A stretch of DNA of 64,000 bases from Sphagnum compactum (taxonomy: Eukaryota; Bryophyta; Sphagnopsida; Sphagnales): the NCBI GenBank assembly GCA_965153455.1, contig OZ234494.1, forward strand, positions 62,001-126,000, written 5' to 3'. Below are positions 12,522-24,759 of this stretch, one piece after another. The notes below the pieces were generated by a model that saw only the letters and a list, made by a program, of their open reading frames with translations, ran no database searches and was not told the DNA's origin. Both the position numbers and the translations under genes were made by a program. Position 1 is the stretch's first letter, and every line of letters starts with the position of its first letter.

Positions 12522-14558
12522 AAGGACTGGTCACCAATCCAGGCTCAGAGTTTTTAAAAGGGGTAAAAGCTGATTCTTTATTTCTTGAGGAGTACTTCCT
12601 ATCCAAACAAAGTGTTAAGCACCCATTTTTGATAAGTTTACAATTTAGGTCTACTCGATCCAACATACTAAATTAATTTGCTGAAAGGTTTAGGTACAAT
12701 CTTCCATGAAACATACTTGGGGAACTATGGATACAGGTTCTGGTTGGAAGGAGTTTTCGCATACATCATATGCTACTCTTTTCGAAACAGGGGTTAAAAG
12801 ATACATATGACAGAAGCTGAGAAATTAGGAGCCTGAAGAATTCGGTTAGGCAATAATGTCCTTTTTGGCATAAGTTGACCCTTCAACACCCTTTCCTTTC
12901 AAACCCTCAATACCACACTGACAAAATTTGAAGGCTGCAAGGAAATGATGTAGTGGTTCGGCCATTTATGAAAGGAGATGACAACATATGAAGGCATAAT
13001 CCTCCAGTAAGATGTGAGCCAAGGATTACCATTAGGTAATACAGAGTTCAAACATCGGAGTTGCAAAGGATCCAATGTGGAAGGGGTTTGGCCCTGACAT
13101 TTTCACATTATGAAGTGATTTTGATAGCACCCCTAGCATCCAAAATTGGCAATTGCCGCTTCTAAGGAAAGTCAGATAGAGTCAGGTACATAGTAAGATT
13201 ATTGTGAGCCAAAAACCCATCTGGGATCCCTGCAATAGAGAAAAGGTCCTTAATTTCCCATACTGTAGAAATCTCAATGGAAGGGCGAAGATATGCATGC
13301 ATCCTACATTGTTAATGGCATGGCAGGTGGTCATCTTTTGCAGCTGGATTTTTACAGTAGTTCAAGTGGTACCATATATAATTGAAGAAGAAATTATGGA
13401 GCACATGGGTGAAAGGAAGACTTTTAGTACAATCTTGGAAAAGAAAAATCGGTAAAAGAGGTCCATAGTCCATAGGTGAAAGGAAGACTTTTAGTACAAT
13501 CTTGCAATTGAGAAATCGGTAAACAAGGTTGTGGCCAGTGTCATTTGCTGGTTCCTACTTTAATTAGTTCACATGGCCTCTTCCTTAGTCAGAGCTGTTG
13601 GTAATTGATACTTATTACCATCAAGCAGGCCCATATTGTACTCTGTCTACGCTTTATACAACTTGGCCAGACTCAACTAACAGCCACCAGCGCACCATGC
13701 AGAATGGATGGTGTGTGGATTGGAAACAAGTTTTCATTGTGTTCCTGTCCCATAGCTAATCACAGTGGTTAGCTATGCACTAACCATTCACCTACCTAGT
13801 TGCCACCAAGTACCTTACTTTCTCACTTGCATAATTTGCACTTGCATTCCCTACCTACTTGCCAATGTAATTGCCCACTTCATAGGTAGCTACCTAGGTG
13901 GTCAAGTGGGGAGTTATGTGGAAGGTTACCAAGTTGGAACCATGGTAACTCAGTTGTAGTTCATCCACAACGCCATCATAAAGGGGTTTCCAAAGGATGG
14001 GCGCTGGTGGGTTCTGGGTCAAATAATCCCACTTGGTGTTTGGTGAATGTCATCTGGGTGTCAGCTATGGCTTATAATGTGAGGCCAGTTCCTGCTGCCT
14101 GTCCTGTCAACACTTTGGACTACCGATAGTTCATATACGGGCCGGTTCCGACCTGTAGTGCAGGGCTTGTTGACAGGGCCACTAATGCGACAAGGTGGGA
14201 ACTGACCCATCTGGGTCAGGATTCTAGGTAGTAGCCAGGCCCCAATGACGTTTATGAAGAATAGACGGTTTTTTGGAAGGCATTTCCTACAATGACTAAA
14301 AACAGAAGGGTACCAAATAGTCGTCGAGTGGGTTAGGACAAAGAAGGTTGGATGGGAGAGGGTTTTGGCACGACGTTAAACACCCCCATATGACCTTTCC
14401 GGGTGTTAGTACAGCGCGCGCAAGGTACTGCCACAGGGTTTGACTGTCGGCCTACAAAACTTAACCACACAAAAAATACAGTCAAGGTTGATTGATAGGA
14501 TGGGATTAGTGTACTGGTACTTGCTAGGGTGTGGTTTCTACAGGTGCTGGGTTAGAAC
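12522..14558 (+). repeat. R1 direct repeat, copy 2
   Basis: Second copy of the 2-kb repeat at 6807-8846, same orientation and almost the same length. Shared blocks include the AGGCTCAGAGTTTTTAAAAG start, the doublet at 13409-13535, the GTTACCAAGT(C/T)GGAACCATGG block, and the GTTTCTACAGGTGC end before the tRNA-like box. Confidence 0.8.
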
Positions 14559-16148
14559 CAGTGTTGGGCGGTTCTCCAAAATTCCGGGTAAGAACCAGTG
14601 GTTTCAGTTTTGATTATACATACCCTACCCTGACCTTGATATCTCTTCAAATACCTGTACTTAAACCTTACCCTAGGACCCACCCTTATCCCAGATCCAG
14701 GTTCAACCCCGCAATCTTATGGACCTTTGGTTCCTTAAGATTTCAATGACCTTGCATTGATGGATGTTTTTCAAATTTTTAGGGTTTTGGGTCTTTTTCC
14801 TAGCCCTTAGGTCGAGACTTTTGCAGACTTTTGCAGCACATTGCATTCCATCACTCCCTAGACGGTTTGCTTTCTTCTTTCGTGTGATAACGAGTGCCGA
14901 GCTTCGTCTTTTTTCCAATGCCAGCTGCGGATTTTCTGTCTTTGAGCTTTGAAACCTGAAGTCCCACCCTAGCTGAATAGTATGTTCCAAGTTGATTTCT
15001 CACACCCCTTTATATCAGCCCTTCTTTCCTAATGGCCAATGGAGTAGTTTCTTAAACACTCATGTTGCTTGTGACAGGGTTTGAACCAATCAGTCGATCA
15101 AATCTCACAAGTGATTTGGGATGGGGTTGCATGTTATGGAATAGCCAGATGTTTTTGGCTCAAGTGTGTCTTGTCTCGGCATCTTGAACTCTGAAATGCC
15201 AAAAGGTAGATTTTGGTCGATTTTCCGGCTGAGATTTTCGCTCTTGGGGTTGGAGGGCATCCTTTCCTAATGCATTTTATTAATACAGTGACACCTTGCC
15301 TGGTGATGCACTTTAGCACCATTTCCTTTTTGTTTTAGAAAGCATTTTGGTTGCAAGCATTGATGTGCCACCATTTGGGGAGGTGACATGACCTTCTACT
15401 GAAGAGTGTCTTGAACGGATGTAGGCCTCATATTGAGACCACCTTAGTGGGGCACTAAGGCGATATGAAAGTTAGGCCATAAGTGGATCCGTGAGGTTCA
15501 ACTCCTTGAGGAGTCGGGAAATGTCCAGACATCAAGGTCTGGATGGCTAAGAGGGAACTCAAGCTTTGTTGGCCAAAAAGGATGACTGGAGCTTGTCTTC
15601 AGGATTATGGTGCAAGGCACTTTCCTCTTAAAACTTTCAACTGATGATTAAGTGTTGTTTGAAGTCACTCCAAAAAGGTGTAAGCTTGTTAAAATGTTTG
15701 GGACGATTAGGAGTTGTCCCTTTAAAGCTTCAAGACCCAAACCTTGAGAGAGGGTTGGTCCTGGGACAACTCGGGTCGTCTCAACTTAAATCCTTTAAAC
15801 CAACTCTGGGAGTTGGTCCCAGAAAGCCCACAAGTTAGCTTGGGGCTGATTTAGCCTTCAACCATGTGATCCAACTTTAGGAATCAAAAAACTTGGGTCA
15901 GCTCCAAGTTAAACTAAAACTTAGTTTTGATAATAAGGTTTAGTGAGACTAAATAAAAAGTCTGAATCCATCTCGAGTGGTTGGGACTTTAGGGCTAACC
16001 AATGTGTCATGGGGAACGTAGGTAGCTAAAAGCTAAAAGAATCAATGCGAAAGGACCTTGGCGAAATGCGAGGAATGCAAGGTGACAAGCAAGAAAGGGT
16101 GTGTCATATGGTATGAGGGTTAAATCTTGATGTGGCAAGTGTTCAAAT
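14559..16148. other. Sequence upstream of the decayed Gag element, nothing coding
   Basis: No recognisable gene. The stretch may include the 5' untranslated region of G0, but I could not identify an LTR or primer-binding site. Around 14570-14610 a GGTTCTCC...GGGTAAGAACC inverted motif is visible. Confidence 0.35.
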
Positions 16149-16685
16149 GGGAAAGAAAGCAGTGGATGGGTCACTTATTATGAAGCACTCACGCCACACT
16201 AAGGCAGAAATAGTGGTGTTCAAAGTAGAAAAGGTTGCCAAAGCCAAAAAGTTGGCCAAGTAAACAGCTCGGTTGGAGTTGGAAGTAGAATGGGCCAAGG
16301 TTAAGGCCCTACAAGCGGAGGAACCCCTTCCAACACTCACCATAAATGCCATGGCAAAAGTCTTAAAGGTTCTACAAGGCTTAGTGTTGAACGAAAGGGA
16401 AACCAATGCACAACTCTCTTTTGGAGTTAAGAGAGATTCACAAAGAAAAGGGGGCCAAGCCAAGCAGGAAACCGCATAGGCCATGAGGACCCAAATGCCA
16501 GATCTTTTCATGGGAAAGGATAAAGGGTAAATAGGGTTAAATAGTGGGCATTCCAAGTGGAGACCTACTTTGAATCCCAAATGATCAACACAGATTTTGA
16601 TCCACTTAGGTTGGTGCAATCTCTACTAAAAGACCGTGCCTTCAAGTGGTGGACTACATGAAAGGATGTTGAACCAAATTTAATG
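16149..16685 (+). pseudogene. Decayed Ty3/Gypsy Gag (G0), N-terminal part
   Basis: Starting at an ATG (MGKKAVDGSLIMKHS) the plus strand encodes a Gag-like protein with stops and frameshifts. It includes a coiled-coil-like stretch (LELEVEWAKVKALQAEEP) and, near 16550-16660, the retrotransposon Gag core pattern WAFQVETYFESQ...LLKDRAFKWW. The sequence is not from the A/B/C elements, whose Gag differs, so G0 is an older host element into which the others inserted. The frame stops where a solo LTR begins and resumes beyond it. Confidence 0.65.
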
Positions 16686-17655
16686 TGTCGCAAACCTAGC
16701 TTTGGGCTCGCAACCAAGGCAAAGGGGTTGCAAGGTTGCGGGCCAAGAGGAAAGAAGCCCGGGACTCAAGGCAAAGGCATTGCAAGGGTGCGGGCCAAGA
16801 GGAAGCCCGGGAGTCGCATCACATACTCCCGGGAGTGTAAGAAAGTGTGAAGGAGTGTGAGGGAGTGAACACTCACACTCCCAAGGCAACTCCCACTTTG
16901 GGAGATGGAGTCCCGGTGGACTCCCGAAATTTCAGAGAGCGAGTTGAGGGATCAAAACTCAATGGCTTCTCGCGTTCTTTATATCATTACAAAGCTCTTG
17001 AAATGTAGATGTCTAAAGTGGGCTCGCATTGCTCATTTGAACATCTGAAACGTAAGTTATGGCCAAAAGAAGGGTCGGGAGTCAAAGTGGCAATTTGACT
17101 CCGGACCATTAAAAGTCGGGAATCGACCTCTTCCCGATGTCCGATTTGAGAGTGCAACACGGTGTTGGAAAGCTCTCGACGAGAGCTACAACTTGCTTCA
17201 GACCTCATTTTGATCGAACTCTGCAATCGGGAGATATGAGCTCCCAAAGTCCCGGGACTCCAACCTGGGACAGTTTCGGGACTCCAACTCGGGAGTCCCG
17301 GGAAAAAGAGCCATTTGGATGTAGCCTCGGTGGAGAGTCACAGAGTATACTATAAGGGGGAAGGTGATGGTTTCCTCCAAGTCCGAGCCGTGGTGAGTCT
17401 TGTGTGTCCGTGTTGCCCGTGGCTAGTCCCAGCACCAAGTGTGCTCTAACTATGCACTAACCACTTTGTGTGGGTTGTGTGTAAGCCCGTGTGAGTGAAT
17501 GAAGCTTGTCAACTCTTCCTAGTCCCATTCCGGAGCTCCAACACGCCCCTCTACCCCTCAAAGTGTTATGAGCTAGGGAGCGTGCCCCGACTCCTCCTTC
17601 TTCCACTACTACTTGGGCTCACATTTGAGTCCTTTAAGGAGTTGGGAGTGCGTCA
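16686..17655 (+). mobile_element. Solo LTR, family C, with target-site duplication TAATG
   Basis: 970 bp beginning TGTCGCAAACC and ending GGAGTGCGTCA, flanked by TAATG at 16681-16685 and 17656-17660. It lies inside the G0 gag sequence, whose frame continues on the far side. No internal region or second LTR is present, so it is a recombination-derived solo LTR. Confidence 0.88.
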
Positions 17656-18393
17656 TAATGGAGAGTTTGCCTTGGAACACATTCAAGGCCAAATTGAATG
17701 AAAGGTTTACAACTCACAATTAGATCTTGAAGGATGGACAAAAACTTTTGAACTTGTGCCAATCCAACAAACCTATGGTGATACGAAGGTATGTGCAAAC
17801 CTTTGGGTTGTTACTTAACCTCATCCCGATGAAAAAAGAGTATGTGCAGGAGGTGACTTTCCTACATGGCTTGTAGCCTTGGGCTCACAATGCCATCTTG
17901 CAAAGAAGTGAGGTCCCCGCAACCTATCAAAAGATGATGAAGGTTGTGGAATGCATGGAAGATGATTCCATGCACAAGAAAGTGATAACAACGTTAGTTT
18001 CCCAATTCATCATAAGGGTGAGCATCGGAAGTGTAACACGGGCTATAAATAGTGCAAAGAGGGGCCAAAAGAATAAGTGGGATAAAAACCCACCCAAGGA
18101 AAAAGGAGTTCCAATGAAGAAAAAGTCATGGGATGTTGCCAAAGTCTAATGCTTTCATTGTGAAAAGTTGGGGCACTTTACCAAGAACAACGAAAAGGTA
18201 AGACAAGACTAGGCACAAAGGGGGTTTGTTACAAAGGCAAGTGTGGCCAAGTTGGGGCCTAATTTAATCATGTTTAAAATCAAGGCAAGAATTGATGGTG
18301 TTTTTTTTTTGGATTCAAGAAAACCATGCACTCGTTTGTGAGCCCAAGTGTAATAAAGCAACTTGGATGGGAAGCCACAAAAGTGGCCAAACC
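17656..18393 (+). pseudogene. Decayed Gag C-terminus with CCHC remnant and protease remnant (G0)
   Basis: After the solo LTR the G0 frame resumes (NTFKAKLNERFTT, then MMKVVECMEDDSMHKK and a Lys-rich linker). At 18150-18191 a zinc knuckle reads CFHCEKLGHFTKNN: the last cysteine is lost and a TAA lies directly before it. Near 18310-18393 a retropepsin-like stretch (HSFVSPSVIKQLGWEA) follows a degraded DSG. It is cut at 18393 by the LTR of G1. Non-functional. Confidence 0.65.
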
Positions 18394-18973
18394 TGACGCG
18401 CTCCTTGGTCCCGAGGTGAACCCACTTGAGGGTTCACCAATGTGGAGTTGCGGAAAATGGGGACCGAAGGGCACACTCCCGACTTCCAACTCTAGAAAGG
18501 GATAGAGGGTCGAGTTGGAAGCCTCGGGATTAAACTAGGAAGATGGACTAGTAGATCAAGCACGAATCTGCATCCAAAACCAACCACAAATGGGTTAGAT
18601 CACATTCGGGAACACCCTTGGGTGTTGGGACAAGCCACGGGCATTTTGGACTACTTGACTCACCACGGCCCGGACTTGGGGGAAGCCACCACCTTCCCCC
18701 TTATAGTTATCTCTGCAGCTCACCACGGAGGCTACATCCAAATGGCACATTTTGTTGGGACTCCCGAAATGGAGTCCCGAAATTGTCCCGGCGGGACTCC
18801 CAGGACTTTGAACGGTCATAACTCCCGACTCCACAGTCCGATCGCGACAAGGTCTGAACCAAAGTTGTAGCCCTCGTCGAGATCTTTCCAACGCCATGTC
18901 GCACTCCCTGAGGCAACGTCAGGAAAGGGTCGATTCCCGACTTTTAGTGGTCGGGAGTCAAACTGCCAGTTTG

Positions 18974-19964
18974 TGTCGCACCCCCAAGTTCCTAGTGGAC
19001 CCACTCGAGGGTCCAAGTATGTGGCAATGCGGAAGGAGTTGGAACTTGGAGCGCGATCCCGACTTCCAGCACGAGAGGGGGGGGTAAGAGGGGCGTGCTA
19101 GAAGTCCCGGGAAAGATTAGGAAGAGTTGACAAGCTTTACTCACTCACACAGGCCTGCATGAAAACCACACAAAGTGGTTAGAACTCATTTTAGGTCCTT
19201 TTGGTGTTGGGACAGCCACGGGTGAACTCGGACTCACTTTGACACACCACAACCCGGGCTCGGGAGTAAGCCACCACCTTACTCCCTATAGTATACTCTG
19301 TGACTCGTCGCGGGGATGGCATCCAAATGGCCATTTTGTCCCAGGACTCCCGGGACTCCCGCGTGGGAGTCCCGAAATCGCGCATTTTCGGGACTCCCGC
19401 GTGGGAGTCCCGAAATCGCGCATTTTCGGGACTCCCGCGACTTTGAAGCTTCATAACTTTCGGAGCAGACCTCCGATCGACTCGCCGTCTCAAGCAAAGT
19501 TGTAGGTCTCGTCGAGACCTTTGCAACGGTATGTCGCATGTTTTCTGCACCCAAGTATTTCGGGTCGATTCCCGACTTTTAATGGTCGCGAGTCAAAACT
19601 GGCGGAATCCCGGGAGTTCCACTCCCGGGCCTTCTTTTGGCCATAACTCGTGTTTCAGATGTCCAAATGAGCAATGCGAGCCCATTTTGGATATCTAGAC
19701 TTCGAGAGCTTTCCATTGATATAAAGAACGCAACAAGCCATTGAGTTCTGACCCCTCAAAACGCTCTCTGAAGTTTTGGGAGTCCTTTTTGCACTCCACT
19801 TTCACCAACTCCCAACATGGGAGTTCACTTGGGAGTGTGAGGGTTCACTCCCTCACACTCTTTGCACTCCCGGGAGCATGTGACATGACTCCCGGGTCTA
19901 CTTATAGGCCCGCACACTTGCGACCCCCTTGCCTTGGTCGCGAGCCAAGGCTAGGGTTGCGACA
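18974..19964 (-). mobile_element. Solo LTR, family B, with target-site duplication GTTTG
   Basis: 991 bp; in plus coordinates it starts TGTCGCACCCCC and ends GGGTTGCGACA. GTTTG flanks it at 18969-18973 and 19965-19969. Its terminal inverted match (TGTCGCA-CC) is 10 bp, longer than the minimal TG/CA. It lies inside the G1 3' LTR and is therefore younger than G1. Confidence 0.9.
19352..19427. repeat. 38-bp tandem duplication with internal palindromes in LTR-B
   Basis: Two identical 38-bp units (19352-19389 and 19390-19427), each built from GGGACTCCC and GGGAGTCCC halves around CGCG and followed by a CGAAATCGCGCATTTTCG palindrome. A further half unit follows. Confidence 0.85.
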
Positions 19965-20209
19965 GTTTGACTCCCGGCCCTTCTTTTGCCCATAACTTGG
20001 GCTGCAGATGTCCAAATGGCCAATGCGAGGCCATTTTCGATATTTACGTTTTAAGACCTTTCCAATGACACCAAGAACACCCCAATGCGAGGTGTTTTGG
20101 ACCTTGCTATTGAGCTCTGAACATTTGGGAGCCCCGGAGGACTCCAAACCTCCAACTTTTCCAAGTGTTGGGCCTCACCCCCACACTTGGACAAAGTGGG
20201 GTTGCGACA

Positions 20210-20714
20210 CTCTCCCCCACTAGAAGAAAGAGGTCAATGTCCTCATTGACACTTAGAATTTTCCTTCATACAATTGCAATTGCTTTCTTTTGGATCCTTG
20301 GCCATTTGCCAACTCTTGCGGCTCGGACCTTGTCTCAAGCTAACTTAGGCGTTCCCAAGATTCGAACACTTTCTTGACAAGTCCAAGAAGGTCTTGTAGG
20401 GAACCCTCTTTCTTTGCTTCGTCAAAAGACTAAACTAGTCTAATTGGCGAAGCCCTCATTTGGGAGGAACCTTTTTCCATCCTTCCCTTCATGAGGACTT
20501 AAGTCAAGTCTACTATTGACCTAAGCTACTTGACATGACTCCTTTTCCTATCTCGCGCCTTGGTCACAACAACCAAGCCTTAACTAAAAGGTTTGCTTAT
20601 CAAGGTACGAGAAACAACACTTAGGTTTGCCAAACCCAAGTCCCAAACTACACTTAAAGTATGCGAGCGGGGTCATGACTTCCCGCGTTGACCACACTAC
20701 CAACCAACCCTTTG
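20210..20714 (-). other. G1 3' untranslated region, distal part with polypurine tract
   Basis: On the minus strand this ends in GTGGGGGAGAG directly before the LTR (TGTCGC), the expected plus-strand priming tract. A TCAATG-AGGA-CATTGA hairpin lies just upstream of the tract. Non-coding. Confidence 0.75.
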
Positions 20715-21534
20715 TGTCGCAACCCCACTTTGTCCAAGTGTGGGGGTGAAGCCCAACACTTGGAAAAGTTGGAGGTTTGGAGTTCTCCGGGACTCCCGAA
20801 TGTTTAGAGGTCGGCAGCAAGGCTCAAAACACCTCGCATTGGGGTGTTTTTGGTGTCATTGGAAAGGTCTTGAAACGTAGATATCGAAAATGGCCTCGCA
20901 TTGGCCATTTGGACATTTGCAGCCCAAGTTATGGGCAAAAGAAGGGCCGGGAGTCAAACTAGCAGTTTGACTCCTCACCACTAAAAGTCGAGAATCGACC
21001 CTTTTCCGACGTCGCCTTAGGAAGTGCGACATGGCGTTGGAATGATCTCGACGAGGGCTACAACTTTGGTTTAGACCTTGTTGCGATCGGACTTCGGAAT
21101 CGGGAGTTATGATTGTTCAAAGTCCCGAGAGTCCCGCCGGGACAATTTCGGGACTCCATTTCGGGAGTCCCAACAAAATGTGCCATTTGGATGTAGCCTC
21201 CGTGGTGAGCTGCAGAGATAACTATAAGGGGGAAGGTGGTGGCTTCCCCCAAGTCCGGGCCGTGGTGAGTCAAGTAGTCCAAAGTGCCCGTGGCTTGTCC
21301 CAACACCCAAGGGTGTTCCCGAATGTGAACTAACCCATTTGTGGTTGGTTTTGGATGCAGATTCGTGCTTGATCTACTAGTCCATCTTCCTAGTCTAATC
21401 CCGGGGCTTCCAACTCGACCCTCTACCCCTTTCTAGAGTTAGAAGTCGGGAGCGTGCCCTTCGACCCCCACTTTCCGCAACTTCACATTGGTGAACCCTC
21501 AAGTGGGTTCACCCCAGGACCAAGGAGCGCGTCA
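20715..21534 (+). mobile_element. Solo LTR, family A, with target-site duplication CTTTG
   Basis: 820 bp from TGTCGCAACCCC to GAGCGCGTCA, flanked by CTTTG at 20710-20714 and 21535-21539. It is in opposite orientation to G1, inside the G1 3' untranslated region. It carries the same sub-variant marks (CATTTTGTTGGG in reverse) as the 5' LTR of G6. Confidence 0.9.
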
Positions 21535-21539
21535 CTTTG

Positions 21540-21812
21540 GGATGCACTTAAAGCATGTGCATGTCCCCGCAAGCTCACCTTGCTTGCCTCCTCTTTTGGG
21601 GCCAAGTTTCCTCAACCCCAAAGTAGGAGTCCGATTTTGATTTGGGCCTACGCAAGAGACTTCTATTTGTCCATGCCACAACCCTATTTGCCTTAACAAA
21701 TTTTTCATGATACAATCTCTTGGAAGTTTTAAAGCCCTTTTTATTTCACTTGCAACTTGATGTGGTACATTTTATGACGCTCTCCCCCTCTAAAAGAAAG
21801 GTGATGTCCTCA
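21540..21812 (-). other. G1 3' untranslated region, proximal part
   Basis: Directly follows the polyprotein stop on the minus strand. It contains the first hairpin (TGATG-AGGA-CATCA, overlapping the stop codon) and the adjacent purine run. Non-coding. Confidence 0.7.
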
Positions 21813-24759
21813 TCACGCTCTACGTCTTTTCTTTGCAGGTCTAGTGTGGAATTCTTCTATGGCTTCTTGGGCATGTTCCATGTCGGATTCATTCACCCAA
21901 GATGCCTCTATTGCATGGTAACCTTTCCACTTCACTAAGTATTCCCGCTCTCGTCCTCTAAGTTGCCTTGATTTGAGCACGGCCTCAACCTCAAACTCTG
22001 GTTCATTATGAACCAAGTCCGGTGGAGGCCTTGAATGATGCTCTCTATTAGGCCTTGAGGTGTCGCGGGAGACCGGCTTCAAAAGGGAAACATGAAATGT
22101 GGGATGAACTCTAAGATTTTCCGGTAATTCTAACTTATAAGTGTCGGAAAGTTTCTTTTCCAACACTTTGAATGGACCCGCATATGGGCCCATAAACTTA
22201 TGACTTAACCCTTCGGGCAACCGGAAGTTCTTTATGTTCAACCACACCTCGTCTCCTTCTTGAAACTTCACCTCTCGTCGGGACTTGTCCGCAAAATCCT
22301 TGTACCTTTTGTGCGCCTTTTCCAAGTTGGCTTTTGCCAACTCCCACAAGCGCTTTCTTTCTTCATCAAGTTGTGTGACCATTGGCACTTCCTCACTTGC
22401 ATCAATCGAAGGTTGTCCTTGTGCGGCCCAAGTCATGGGCACAATTGGTGACTTGCCCGTCACCATTTGGAATGGGGTGGATCCCGTTGCGGAGTGTACC
22501 AGGTTGTTGTAACAAAACTCGGCTAACTCCAAATGATCCACCCAATCTTGTTGATCCGCCGCCACATAATTCCTTAGGAATTGTTGGATCACCAAGTTCA
22601 CCCTCTCGGTTTGTCCATCGGTTAGGGGGCGGAATGAAGTGTTCATTTTGAGTTCCGACCCCATTCGCTTCCACAAGGCCCTCCAAAACTTACTCGTGAA
22701 CTTTGGATCCCGATCCGACACTATGTCCTTTGGAAGGCCATGATGCTTGAAAATGTGGGAGAAGAACAACCTCCCCGTCTCTTGAGCCGTGGTTTCATCC
22801 TTTGTGGGAATGAAGTGTGCCATTTTGCTAAATCGATCCACCACAACCATGATGGCATCAAACCCTTTTGAAGGGGGCAAACTTACCATAAAGTCCATTG
22901 ACACACTTTCCCACGGCCCTTCGGGAATTGGCAAAGGTTGCAACAAACCCGCTTGCTTCTTGTTGAGGGTCCGGTTTTGTTGACAAGATAAACAAGTCTT
23001 CACGTACTCCTCCGCATCATCCTTCAAGTTGGGCCAATAGTAGGACTTCTTTAGGAGTGTTGTGGTGCGCTTTGCACCACCATGGCCCGCAAGCGGTCCA
23101 TCGTGACATTCCTTCAAAAGTGTGTCCCTAATTTTCCCTTTCGGCACATAGAGTCGGTTTTGCTTGTACCACAACAATCCATTTTTAAAGTGGAAGTGGG
23201 ACTTGGCTCCATTTTGGATGCTTTGCCTTGCCTCCTTGGCAAAAGCATCCCGGCGGTTTGCTAATCTAACTTCCTTTTGAAGTTCCGACTCTCCCACATA
23301 CACCACTCTAAGTTGGTGTTTCCGGCTCAAAGCATCGGGGACTATGTTCTCCTTTCCCGGCTTGTGCCGGATGTCCACATTGAACAAGGCCAATGTGTCT
23401 TGCCACCTTTGTTGTTTTGATGACAACTTGGGTTGAGTTGCGAAGTACTTCAAGGTCACATTGTCGGTCCACACCACCACATCTTTGGAGCCTATGTAAT
23501 GGCCCCAAGTCTTGAGACAATGTATGACCGCCCACATTTCCTTCTCGTGAGTTGGCCACCTTCGCTCCGTCTCACTCAACTTCTTGCTTTCAAAGGCCAC
23601 CGGTCTTCCATCTTGCACTATGACACCCCCAATTGCAAAGTCGGAGGCGTCGGAATGGATTTCAAATTCCTTGTCAAAGTCGGGCAACTTCAACACCGGC
23701 GCCTTCACCAAAATGCCCTTCAACATTCCAAAGGCTTCGTCGCATGCTTCATCCCAATCATAAGTGACGGCGGACTTTTTCAAGAGGTTTGTCAAAGGGG
23801 CCGCTATTCTCGCAAAGTTCTTTATGAACTTGCGATAATAGGAGGCCAATCCTAAAAAGGATCTCAAGGCGGGAACCGAGTTAGGCGGCTCCCAATCCAA
23901 AATCGCCTTGACCTTGTGATCATCCATCATCAAACCATCTTGAGTTATCCTATGCCTAAGGAAATCCACTTCCGTCACCCCAAATTCGCACTTCTCAAGC
24001 TTGGCATACAACTTGTTTTCCCTTAGCCTTTGGAACACCTTGCGAAGGTGCTCCGCATGCTCCTCCATGGAGCTACTATAAATCAAAATGTCGTCTATGT
24101 AGACGACCACAAAATCATCAAGCCATTCGCGGAAAATGTCATTCATGAGGGTGCAAAATGTTGCGGGTGCATTGGTGAGCCCAAAGGGCATCACCAAGAA
24201 CTCGTATGACCCATACCTTGTGCGACAAGCGGTCTTTTCTTCGTCCCCTTTCGCGATCCTTATTTGGTAATACCCCGAACGTAGATCAATTCTACTAAAA
24301 ACTTTGGCTCTCGAGAGACGATCAAATAGATCATCGATGCGAGGTAAAGGATAACGGTTTTTCACCGTTGCCTTATTGAGTGCTCTATAATCAACACACA
24401 TCCTCAAAGTCCCATCCTTCTTGTGAACAAAAAGGACGGGTGCCCCATATGGTGACTTGCTTGGTTTGATGTAACCTTTCGCAAGGAGTTCCTCAAGTTG
24501 AACCTTGAGTTCCTTCAACTCCTCGTGGCTCATTCTATATGGGGCCTTGGCGGGCGGTTCCACTCCCGGTATCACTTCAATCGCATGATCAACTCGTCTT
24601 CTCGGGGGCAAGTCTTCGGGCAAGTCTTCGGGCATCACATCCGGGAACTCTTCCAAAACCTTTCTTATGCACTTGGCGAAAGTCACCAACTTGGTGGCTT
24701 CCTTGGGCTCATACTCGTCCAACACCCGCATGACACACATCATGCCAAAGCCCCCCACT
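21813..24759 (-). pseudogene. G1 Pol: RT, RNase H, integrase, chromodomain
   Basis: About 980 codons open on the minus strand, reading from [17 protein letters not shown]. In order: reverse transcriptase ([12 protein letters not shown] and the catalytic [11 protein letters not shown]), RNase H ([20 protein letters not shown]), integrase zinc finger ([10 protein letters not shown]...CLSCQQNR), integrase core ([16 protein letters not shown]), and a C-terminal chromodomain ([16 protein letters not shown]) followed by a basic tail. It copies the element into DNA and integrates it; the chromodomain is thought to guide insertion to marked chromatin. The frame runs on into the adjoining solo LTR for 70-odd codons ([12 protein letters not shown]...), which is read-through, not a real N-terminus. 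Separated from gag-pro by the LTR insertion, so called a pseudogene. Confidence 0.88.

Larger units (their letters stand above)
18394..20209 (-). mobile_element. 3' LTR of G1 (family A), interrupted
   Basis: In plus coordinates it starts TGACGCGCTCC (the complement of the LTR 3' end) and finishes GGTTGCGACA. After removing the solo LTR and one target duplication (996 bp) the LTR is 820 bp, matching the 819-bp 5' LTR. It abuts the polypurine tract complement CTCTCCCCCAC at 20210. Confidence 0.85.

Noticed and set aside
6807-14558. R1 copies as the two LTRs of one retrotransposon
   Set aside because: No TG/CA ends, no primer-binding site after copy 1, no purine tract before copy 2, and no pol remnants between.
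14620-14700. Interstitial telomere repeat (CCCTA-like words)
   Set aside because: Only isolated CCCTACCCTGACC-type words, no tandem TTTAGGG array.
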